This document shows positions 1 through 7,118 of a DNA stretch of 64,000 nucleotides, piece by piece. Source of the DNA: CAKZQX01 sp034435975 (lineage in GTDB: Bacteria; Chloroflexota; Chloroflexia; Chloroflexales; Chloroflexaceae); NCBI GenBank assembly GCA_034435975.1, contig DAOTWD010000061.1:12847-76846 (forward strand), in the 5' to 3' direction. Position 1 is the first letter of the stretch. Every line of letters starts with the position of its first letter. Both the position numbers and the translations under genes were made by a program. The notes under the pieces are model-generated. The model worked only from the letters and a program-made list of their open reading frames with translations. It had not been told where the DNA came from and searched no databases.

Positions 1-274
1 TGATCTGCGTCAAAGTCATGCCATTCGTACTCCCGTTCTGTACCTGTCTGGCTTGTTCAAGTTGCTCTGGCGTTAGCTTCCCCTGACGGATCAGCATATC
101 TCCCAACTGCTCGCCTTCGCGCCGTGCGGCATAGATCAACTTCCCCTTTTCAAAGTAGAGGATCGCCTGCTCATCACCCCGTCTCAAATGTAAACACCCG
201 GTTTTGTACCCCCGATCAACGAGGTACAAAAAATCAGAAAGGCCAAAATCTCGGATATTTCCCACCAGCGCCAT
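1..274 (-). CDS. DUF4388 (PATAN-like) signalling protein, N-terminal part
   Basis: The 3' end lies outside the window; about 91 residues are visible. The protein opens MALVGNIRDFGLSDFL and continues with a YKTGCLHLRRGDEQ / ILYFEKGKLIYA pattern, typical of DUF4388 domains found in bacterial signalling proteins, often next to small GTPases or receivers. It is followed by LGDMLIRQGKLTPEQLEQA, a short helical motif of the kind found in MshEN/GspE N-terminal domains. The ATG at 274 is chosen because GGAGG sits 7 bases upstream; an in-frame ATG at 280 would be too close to it. Cytoplasmic, no membrane segment. The precise role is unknown. A second DUF4388 gene is at 54.6-55.3 kb. Confidence 0.75.
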   Translation of the reverse strand, partial: MALVGNIRDFGLSDFLYLVDRGYKTGCLHLRRGDEQAILYFEKGKLIYAARREGEQLGDMLIRQGKLTPEQLEQARQVQNGSTNGMTLTQI

Positions 275-315
275 TATCATGCCTCCAGGGCGCTACCAGT
301 CCATAATACCTAACA

Positions 316-1236
316 TCAGACTGAGGTTGCCGGTATCTGCTCATCGGTTGCTAAGGGTTCGCGTATCAGCACACCATCCGCTGCAAGAACAGGCACAAGT
401 GCAGCGATGGCGATCGCGATCATCTGGTCATCAGGCTCACGTGTCGTTAACAGTTGCAATAACAACGACGGCATCATTACTATCTGTACCCATGGGCGAT
501 GGTAATATCGGGCTGAAAGCCGCAGAACCTCATAAGTCACGGCTGCAATCAGCGGTACACCAACAATCCGTGACAGCCCCCTGAGCCAGAGGGGCATTCC
601 ACCAAAAAAGAGAAACACGACAAAACTCACCAGCACGATCAAGACCAGAAAACTGGTACCACAACGGGGATGAAACAGCGAAAAACCGCGTACCGTCTCA
701 ACGGTCAAATCTGCACCAGCTTCATAGGCATTGACGGCTTTATGCTCTGCCCCATGATACCCAAATACTCGTTTCATTTCCGGCAAGCGGCTAATCACAA
801 TAATATACGCGATAATAATACCGAGACGTACCATTGCTTCCAGCATTTCACGCTGGAGCATAGATACTCCCAGGTAACTGACGATACTGGCGACTAGAAG
901 TGGCACCACAAAGAAGAGTCCAATTGCAACCGAGACAGAGATCAGGAACGTACTAATTGTGACCCCTTTTGCCGCTGGTTCTTCTTTTCCATACGCTGCA
1001 CTGGCTGAAAAACTCAGTGCCTGTACACCAAGATGCAGTGCTTCCCACAACATTACAATGCCACGTAACAGAGGCCAGCGGTGCCAGGATTGCCGTTCGC
1101 GCTGAGCTATTGGAATGTGATGATAGGCAATTCGACCGTCTGGTCGATACACTGCAACCGTTGCTTGCTGCTGACCGCGCATCATCACGCCTTCGATCAC
1201 TGCCTGTCCACCATATGAAAATTGCTGATAATCCAC
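316..1236 (-). CDS. DUF1385 (YqhQ-family) membrane protein
   Basis: A 306-residue protein that matches the DUF1385/YqhQ family in length and layout. The N-terminus YGGQAVIEGVMMRG and the central GYHGAEHKAVNAYE, with its conserved His and Glu residues, are family hallmarks and suggest metal binding. HPRCGTSFL follows. Hydrophobic segments lie around residues 90-150 and 195-245, so this is an integral membrane protein. The biochemical role of the family is not firmly established. It lies 42 bases downstream of the DUF4388 start on the same strand, and the genes behind it (to 3295) share its orientation, so co-transcription is possible. The ATG at 1236 gives the full family N-terminus. Confidence 0.85.
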   Translation of the reverse strand: MDYQQFSYGGQAVIEGVMMRGQQQATVAVYRPDGRIAYHHIPIAQRERQSWHRWPLLRGIVMLWEALHLGVQALSFSASAAYGKEEPAAKGVTISTFLISVSVAIGLFFVVPLLVASIVSYLGVSMLQREMLEAMVRLGIIIAYIIVISRLPEMKRVFGYHGAEHKAVNAYEAGADLTVETVRGFSLFHPRCGTSFLVLIVLVSFVVFLFFGGMPLWLRGLSRIVGVPLIAAVTYEVLRLSARYYHRPWVQIVMMPSLLLQLLTTREPDDQMIAIAIAALVPVLAADGVLIREPLATDEQIPATSV

Positions 1237-1377
1237 TCGTTATCTGAACCTCTGTCAACGACCAGATCTATACCGAGAACGACAGTGTGTAGATTTTATC
1301 ATAACACGGTACGGCATAAACAACAATAGCAAACAGGTACTACTGTAAACTAGGTATACCGGGTGCTGGTAGTTTGT

Positions 1378-1824
1378 TTATTTCGTATCCGTTCCGATAT
1401 CCCGTTGTGCCAGCACACGGGCAGCAGTACGCACCCCCACAATCAGGCCTGAGAGCCGAATAAAGGGCGAAACAACGTGTTCCGCTACATACGTGGTGGT
1501 AGTTAAAACTGTGCTGGTGGTTTCGTGCGCCTCACCGGTAATCTCACGTGCCTGATCAAGAACTTCTGTCATTTTTGCCTTCGCATCGTTAATGTTCGGC
1601 ATCAGCGTATTCTGTGTATATCGGTTGAGTGACCTGACAATATACAATACCGCCAGGAGCAACACGATCAAGAGCAAAGTCATAATCATTTGCAATACAG
1701 CCAGGACGACAATGGCTATATCACGTGAGATTTCCCGAAACACTGCAAAATATGCGGCTGTAACGATAAATCCTATAACAATGAGGAAGATGATCGCGAT
1801 GCTTATGCCGATCCATCGGAACAC
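1378..1824 (-). CDS. Small two-helix membrane protein, unknown function
   Basis: A 148-residue protein with two strongly hydrophobic segments, about residues 4-28 and 37-65, followed by a charged, probably coiled region (residues 66-110) that contains many Thr residues (ETTSTVLTTTTYV). It ends in a weaker hydrophobic stretch near SPFIRLSGLIVGV. The layout resembles short DUF948-like membrane proteins, but no diagnostic motif is visible and I do not assign a family. It is in the same orientation as the DUF1385 gene. The ATG at 1824 is the first methionine and begins directly before the first membrane helix. Confidence 0.65.
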   Translation of the reverse strand: MFRWIGISIAIIFLIVIGFIVTAAYFAVFREISRDIAIVVLAVLQMIMTLLLIVLLLAVLYIVRSLNRYTQNTLMPNINDAKAKMTEVLDQAREITGEAHETTSTVLTTTTYVAEHVVSPFIRLSGLIVGVRTAARVLAQRDIGTDTK

Positions 1825-1932
1825 AATGATACTCCCTTACCAGTACCACCCTGACGCGCTATGTTATGTACTGTACTTTATCTCTTTTGATGATCGTAAC
1901 CGGCTGCCCCTGAACCTACGCGAACGATTATA

Positions 1933-2190
1933 TCATACTCGTAGACGAGAGGCAACGATCAGGAGCAACCAGGCTACCAGGATAGCCTCCAGTATCGGAA
2001 CACCTGCTGGCATCGGCAGCATCAATGGCAACTGTAATCCCAGGCCATAGGCCACGAGGCATCCGATAAAGGCAGCGATCCAGAACAAGGGTAATTGTTG
2101 CCAGCGCTGGCCCCACAGCACATGGGCCAGGCTGGCGCAGGCCGTTGCCAGTAACAGCAATAGTGCCGTGGCTGGTGCCAGTTCATGCAT
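1933..2190 (-). CDS. Small hydrophobic protein downstream of mnmA
   Basis: An 85-residue protein made almost wholly of hydrophobic segments (LLLLLATACASLAHVLWG, a middle helix near WIAAFIGCLVAYGLGL, and a last helix near EAILVAWLLLIVAS), so it probably has three membrane helices. Its ATG overlaps the last 8 bases of mnmA, which suggests translational coupling. No family recognised. The compact overlap and consistent membrane pattern make it more likely real than chance. A role related to tRNA thiolation is not implied by anything in the sequence. Confidence 0.55.
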   Translation of the reverse strand: MHELAPATALLLLLATACASLAHVLWGQRWQQLPLFWIAAFIGCLVAYGLGLQLPLMLPMPAGVPILEAILVAWLLLIVASRLRV

Positions 2191-3295
2191 GGTTCACCGT
2201 CCTTCCGGGGGTGCGGGCAATCCGCCCACCACCTAGCACCTGGTCGTTCCGATAGAATACGGCTGCCTGACCGGGGGTGATGGCGCGCTGAGGCTGACAT
2301 AACACAATCTGGAGCCGTTGTTCTGCCAGCGGCGTGACATGGGCCGGGATTGGTGCCGCGTGCGCTCGCACCTGTACCTCACAGGTGAATGGCACCGCTG
2401 GCCACAGCCCGTCTACAAACTGCACCCGCTCAACCACAAAGGTATCGCGCAACGCGGCTGTGGCTGAACCAACAATCAGCGTGTTCTGGTCGGTGTCGAG
2501 CGCAATCACAAAGAGCGGTTGGGCACTGGTGATACCCAGACCCTTCCGTTGCCCCACGGTGTAGAATGGTAGCCCTTGATGCTGCCCCAGCACACGTCCC
2601 TCTTCGTCAATAATCGGGCCGGGCAGTATGCTCTGGGGTGCCTCTTCGCGCAGAAAGCGGCGGTAGTCATTGTCGGGGATAAAGCAAATATCCTGGCTCT
2701 CCGGGCGATAGGCGGTTGCCAGCTTGCGCTCCTGGGCCAATGCACGTACTTCGGTCTTGGTGAGCGCACCGAGTGGGAATTGCAACCGTGCCAGTTCGTG
2801 CTGTTGCAGCATATACAGTACGTAAGACTGGTCTTTGGCGCGATCGACGCCGCGCAGCAGGCGGTACTGCCGTTCGTTGGATCCTGGTGCGATCTCACCG
2901 GCCGCAATCCGCGCAAAATGCCCGGTTGCCAGGTAATCAAACCCCAAAGCCTGCGCCCGCTGGAGCAGAAAGCGAAATTTGAGATCACGGTTACAGGCCA
3001 GGCACGGGTTGGGCGTGTAGCCGTGAGTATACTCATCCAGAAAATATTGAATAACGTGACGGCGAAATTCGCGTTGATAGTTAAACACATAGTAGGGTAT
3101 GCCCAGTTGCGCACATACCCGTCGCGCTCCCGCGACCATCTCCATTGAACAGCACTGGCTCTCGTAGAGACCCTCGTCATCACCCTCCCACAGGTGCATG
3201 GTGACACCGGTGACAGCATGGCCCTGTTCGTGGAGCAGCGCGGCTACCAGCGAGCTATCCACGCCACCGCTCATCGCAACCATTATCTTTGCCAT
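2183..3295 (-). CDS. mnmA: tRNA-specific 2-thiouridylase MnmA
   Basis: A 370-residue cytoplasmic enzyme that thiolates uridine 34 of tRNAs for Lys, Glu and Gln, using ATP and a relayed persulfide sulfur. The PP-loop SGGVDSS (residues 9-15) binds ATP. The catalytic pair is seen as NPCLACNRD (nucleophile Cys98) and SQDICFIPD (persulfide Cys204). YTVGQRKGLG and the C-terminal barrel GQAAVFY complete the family pattern. Length is normal. The ATG at 3295 starts directly at the MAKIMVAMSGG strand. The end overlaps the small membrane gene by 8 bases. Confidence 0.97.
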   Translation of the reverse strand: MAKIMVAMSGGVDSSLVAALLHEQGHAVTGVTMHLWEGDDEGLYESQCCSMEMVAGARRVCAQLGIPYYVFNYQREFRRHVIQYFLDEYTHGYTPNPCLACNRDLKFRFLLQRAQALGFDYLATGHFARIAAGEIAPGSNERQYRLLRGVDRAKDQSYVLYMLQQHELARLQFPLGALTKTEVRALAQERKLATAYRPESQDICFIPDNDYRRFLREEAPQSILPGPIIDEEGRVLGQHQGLPFYTVGQRKGLGITSAQPLFVIALDTDQNTLIVGSATAALRDTFVVERVQFVDGLWPAVPFTCEVQVRAHAAPIPAHVTPLAEQRLQIVLCQPQRAITPGQAAVFYRNDQVLGGGRIARTPGRTVNHA

Positions 3296-3359
3296 TTGTC
3301 TTTACGCTACGGGTTACAGGTGACAGGTTACAGGCTAAAGAATGCCTCCCTGGTATTAT

Positions 3360-3806
3360 ACCTTGATGTGAGGTGAGGATGTGAGGAGGCGAGGAGGCGA
3401 GGAGGCGAGGAGGCGAGGAGGCGAGGATGTGAGGAGGCGAGGAGGCGAGGAGGGGTGCGGCACGTGCATGTAGGGGCGCAGCCGTGGCAACCGGATACCT
3501 GCGGCCGTGCCCTGTCCGCCCACGGCTGCGCCCGGCTGCGGTTCAACGCACATCGAGGCCAGGCGACGAGGCAAGAACCTGGTGAGGCGATGATGACGGT
3601 GCTTTTTTAACGCAAAGGCGTAAAGAGGCAAAGACGCAACGATTGTGGTTAGTTGCCGCGTCCAGGGCGCGGAGGCGTCTGCCGCCGTGAGGCGACGAGG
3701 CAACGAGGCATGAGACGAGGATCGCCCGGTAGGGGCACGGCGCCGTACCCCTACGTACAACCTGCGATGAGATGGGGCAACTTCCCTATCTCCTATCTCC
3801 TATCTC
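3360..3806. repeat. Intergenic repeat cluster: 8-mer tandem array, inverted repeat and palindrome
   Basis: No gene is supported between mnmA and the glycosidase gene. About 3375-3450 is a tandem array of the 8-mer GAGGAGGC, broken by GAGGATGT units. GGGCGCAGCCGTGG at 3474-3487 is matched exactly in reverse complement at 3520-3533. A 26-base near-perfect palindrome built on GTAGGGGCACGGC covers 3729-3754 with one mismatch. CTATCTC 7-mers repeat at about 3785-3815, reaching the end of the glycosidase gene. Related words (GAGGCGACGAGGC) recur in between and again near 20.3 kb. Confidence 0.75.
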
Positions 3807-6251
3807 CTATCTCCTCTGCTCCTCCATCTTGATCTCGTTGCCCAGCAAGCCGAGCAGCACCTTAAACTGGTCGGGATTATTGGGGTGCCACTCGAAGCGT
3901 GCCCGCTCAAACCACTGGGTCAACACCACATCGCCGCTGGCGTTCGTCTCCTGCCGTGCTTCGGTCAACGGCATCCCGAAGAGCGCCAGGCTGCGTCCGA
4001 AGCGGTCCAGTTGTGGATCTTGCAGACCATTCTGCTCCCAGTAGGTCTTGAAGCCCAGGCCAGCCCCCTGGTCACACACGTTATGCCCGGTCTGTTCAAA
4101 CCAGAGGCAGCCCGCCTGTGACCCGGCTTCGCGCGACTCGTGCTGCCAGACGCGATCCAGTTGCAGCAGGCGCATCTCGCTTAAACGCCCGATCAGCACA
4201 TCATAGGGTGCAGTATTCTCTGGGTGCAACTCCAGCCGGTTGCGCTCAAACCACTGCACCTGGATCGCCTTGCCTTCCACTGTTTCAATTTGCTGCGGAC
4301 TGATCGGATAGCCGAAGACTGCCAGTCCGCCGTTCTGCTCCCAGTACTGCTGAATGCGTCCCGCAATGCAGAAACCGGTTGTGTCAAAACAACGTTGCGG
4401 GCCATCTGGTGGCACTGGTTGTGGTGATGGTTGTTGCGGCGGCGGTTGTTGCGGCGGCGGTTGCTGCGGTTGTCCCTGGCCTGGCGTATGGCTCAGGAAG
4501 ATCGGATTCGGGCCGACCGCGAAGCGAAACTGGCCGCCGCTGGCACGTTCAGCTTTCGTTTCGCCCCATAGCTCTACGCGCGTGCCCTGCGCTGAATTCG
4601 TCGGCAACGTAATCTCGGTTACCTGGGGTGCCCACAAGACATCAATAATCCCACCCGCTTTGTTAAAGCGCACCCCATACGCTTCCGGCCCGGACAATTC
4701 TGTAATATCGTCAAGGTAGATCGTCCCACTACCGGTAAACGAATCCGGCTCATCGTCCAGCACAAGCGCCACCAGGCTGGCCGGAAAGTCGAGGCGCAGA
4801 TTGCCCGATCCACTGATGCGATTGTAGGACTCAACTGGCACGTTGATCGCTGTGGAGAGGAACTTCCAGCCGGGAGTGCCCACAAATCCAAGCCGGAACT
4901 GGAGTGTCTCACCCTCGGCATCGCGCAGCCAGACCTTCAGCGCATGGCCACTCCCATCACCATACACCCACATACCGACCTGACTGGCACCGGCTGAAAT
5001 CGGGATGGGAGCGCCAGCGGTAAAGACCACATAGTCATTCCCGGCGGTTGGGAAATTGTAGCTTAACTGACCTGAATAGCGTCCACCATGCGCCTGGGCG
5101 CTGCTGTGCGTAAACGTCCCATTCGCCTGCACCCCGCGCTGCCATGACCCGAAGGTCTCAACGTCCCACAACACATTGCGCTGCGCCAGATCGATCATCC
5201 CGGCCGGTGTGGCTCCGGCCAGTTGCTGGTTCAATGTCTTGAATGCCTGATACGACGGCTTCTGCTGGCTGAAGTCGGTACCAGAACCGGTGCGCCTGAT
5301 CAACCCATACATCTGATGCGTATCGTCGCGGAGGTTGTACATCATCACGCGCTCCACTCCTGCCTCGCGCAATAGAACGGATCCACGCACCAGGTAGTTC
5401 GCCTGGGTTGATTCATCAAAGGTCACGCCCCCACGGCCACTGATGCCAGTTGACCAGCCAAATTCGGTGGCCCAGATCGGCTTGGAACCGAGGCGATCCG
5501 CCAGTACCCGCACGGCCCCGACGCCAGCACTGGCAATATCCCCCTCTTCCGGGCCTTTCGGGTCGGTATAGGGATGGATAGCAAGAATGTCGAACGCGTT
5601 CCATGCCCCATTATCATAGATGGCCTGGAGAAAACTGACGGCTGGCTCCGGCGAGACCGTACCCGCCACCAGCACGCGCGCATTCGGATCGGCAGTCTTA
5701 ATTGCGGAATAGGTTACTTTCAACAGATTGGCATAGGCTGCATCATTACGCTCAGGTTTCCAGTACAGTGTATTATCTGGCTCATTCCAGACCTGCCAGT
5801 ACTGGATGCGATCTTTGTAACGATCGACGACCGCACCCGCAAAAGCGGCGAAGAGCTGGGGATCGGGCGGATAAAAATCAGGATCACTCGTCGGACTACC
5901 TGGCCTGGCCCAGGCGGGTGTCGGGCCATTGAGAACGCCCAGGATCGAGATACCACGACTGGTCAAGGCATCGACGGTGTTGTCATGAAATTCCCAAAAG
6001 AACTCGTCTTGCTGCTCCTGGATGCGAGAGAACTGAAAATCCTCACGCGCCCACCCCACACCCAGTTGGGCCACCAGTTCGGCGGGCTGATCGACCGTTG
6101 ACGGATCAGGGTAGCGCGACGCGATGTGGCTGTTCACCCCGAACACCGAATCGCGGGGCGCCGCAGCCGGGGCACCCTGAATGCCGGTGTACGGAAAGAC
6201 CAGCACAATCGCACAGAGACCAAGGATCAAGAGTGTACGTGAAAGACGCAT
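3807..6251 (-). CDS. Secreted clan-A glycoside hydrolase-like protein with C-terminal repeat domains
   Basis: An 814-residue exported protein. Residues 1-26 form a signal peptide. Residues 35-345 look like a TIM-barrel glycosidase of the GH39/cellulase type: VWNEPDN places the acid/base at Glu157 and ATEFGWS the nucleophile at Glu263. Residues about 355-560 form a beta-rich, carbohydrate-binding-like region (YSGQLSYNFPTAGNDYVVF). A Pro/Gln linker (about 595-625) precedes two copies of a short repeat domain (FCIAGRIQQYWEQNGG, VFGYPIS; then FKTYWEQNGL, LFGMPLT) common in secreted Chloroflexota proteins. The substrate cannot be read from sequence. AGGAGTA sits upstream of the ATG. It follows the truncated WXG100 gene by 20 bases on the same strand. 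Confidence 0.8.
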   Translation of the reverse strand: MRLSRTLLILGLCAIVLVFPYTGIQGAPAAAPRDSVFGVNSHIASRYPDPSTVDQPAELVAQLGVGWAREDFQFSRIQEQQDEFFWEFHDNTVDALTSRGISILGVLNGPTPAWARPGSPTSDPDFYPPDPQLFAAFAGAVVDRYKDRIQYWQVWNEPDNTLYWKPERNDAAYANLLKVTYSAIKTADPNARVLVAGTVSPEPAVSFLQAIYDNGAWNAFDILAIHPYTDPKGPEEGDIASAGVGAVRVLADRLGSKPIWATEFGWSTGISGRGGVTFDESTQANYLVRGSVLLREAGVERVMMYNLRDDTHQMYGLIRRTGSGTDFSQQKPSYQAFKTLNQQLAGATPAGMIDLAQRNVLWDVETFGSWQRGVQANGTFTHSSAQAHGGRYSGQLSYNFPTAGNDYVVFTAGAPIPISAGASQVGMWVYGDGSGHALKVWLRDAEGETLQFRLGFVGTPGWKFLSTAINVPVESYNRISGSGNLRLDFPASLVALVLDDEPDSFTGSGTIYLDDITELSGPEAYGVRFNKAGGIIDVLWAPQVTEITLPTNSAQGTRVELWGETKAERASGGQFRFAVGPNPIFLSHTPGQGQPQQPPPQQPPPQQPSPQPVPPDGPQRCFDTTGFCIAGRIQQYWEQNGGLAVFGYPISPQQIETVEGKAIQVQWFERNRLELHPENTAPYDVLIGRLSEMRLLQLDRVWQHESREAGSQAGCLWFEQTGHNVCDQGAGLGFKTYWEQNGLQDPQLDRFGRSLALFGMPLTEARQETNASGDVVLTQWFERARFEWHPNNPDQFKVLLGLLGNEIKMEEQRR

Positions 6252-6271
6252 GGGGAGTACTCCTTCTACTA

Positions 6272-6490
6272 CTACAATAACGACAGCTTATCTATAGACA
6301 ACATATTGTACGTTTCGCCATCCGTTTCGGAAAAGAATGCATCCGAACCGCGTCCGATCCAACCACCCTGCAGATTTTGCATGCTACAGCGGAGGGTTCC
6401 CAACAACTGCTCAATCACCTGGGCCTGGTTGGAAAAACGACTGGCGATCTGTTCGAGTTGCTCGTAATCGGCCTTAATTTCATCACCCAT
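6272..6490 (-). CDS. Truncated WXG100 (ESAT-6-like) protein
   Basis: A 72-residue protein. Residues 1-54 (KADYEQLEQIASRFSNQ, then GGWIGRGSDAFFSE) match the first helix, the W-x-G turn and the start of the second helix of WXG100 proteins, small helical hairpins exported by type VII systems. The family is normally about 95-100 residues. Here the reading frame departs after AFFSE into an unrelated tail (ending IDKLSLL), so most of the second helix is missing. It is either a decayed gene or a shortened form. No EssC-type ATPase or other type VII component is in the window. AGGATG lies upstream of the ATG. Confidence 0.6.
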   Translation of the reverse strand: MGDEIKADYEQLEQIASRFSNQAQVIEQLLGTLRCSMQNLQGGWIGRGSDAFFSETDGETYNMLSIDKLSLL

Positions 6491-7118
6491 ACGTGCTTCA
6501 TCCTTACTACAATAATGCTTGACCAGAGAGACTGGTGCGGTAAGCCACCCGTATGTACTCTCTACTGGCTGAATAGAACCAGTTTTCAGCAGCGAGGAGT
6601 CCCGTTCCTGGTAGCTTCATCCGCTGTATCGAATTAACCGTAACCACCCCAAGTATACCGAGAGAATGCGTTTATGACAACACCTCAAAAAGCATAGAAA
6701 AAAAGGCCTATGCCCAACCAGTACTCATGGGTCAGGGTCAGCAGGACTATTAGCTCAAACATTATTGCCACATCTCAATCACAGGCGGTACACGGTGGGG
6801 TATGGATGGAGCAACATAGCAGGTCAGCGATTCACGAATAAAACCACGCATGCGACCACGAATATGAATACTTCATGCACGAACAGGCCGTGCCATCACC
6901 TCCAGTTGATGGGAATCAATGGCAGTTCTTGCGGTTACGGATAGGCACCGCGTACCTCCTGTCAATCACTGCCGGTATCGCCACGGTTGCGCTCCTATGT
7001 GATAAATCTCGATAATTCGGGTATAATCAGGTTGGATAGGAGAAGCTGAGCCAATTAACTTGACATTGTACACGTTAGTAAACCGCTTACGTACAAAACC
7101 TGGTACGCACGATCGAGA
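6491..7118. other. Gene-free region upstream of the kinase gene
   Basis: I see no convincing gene on either strand in these 628 bases, and no tRNA or clear hairpin with a T-run. The composition is more AT-rich than the neighbours. The right end carries the putative promoter of the kinase gene. Confidence 0.6.
7018..7027 (+). promoter_or_regulatory. Possible -10 element for the kinase/glycosidase gene
   Basis: A perfect TATAAT at 7022-7027 lies 91 bases before the ATG at 7119. No good -35 box is seen at 16-18 bases spacing, so this is weak evidence for a vegetative promoter. Confidence 0.35.

Noticed and set aside
2506..3219. Open frame of 237 codons on the minus strand
   Set aside because: It is another frame within mnmA, whose catalytic residues are all present in the chosen frame.
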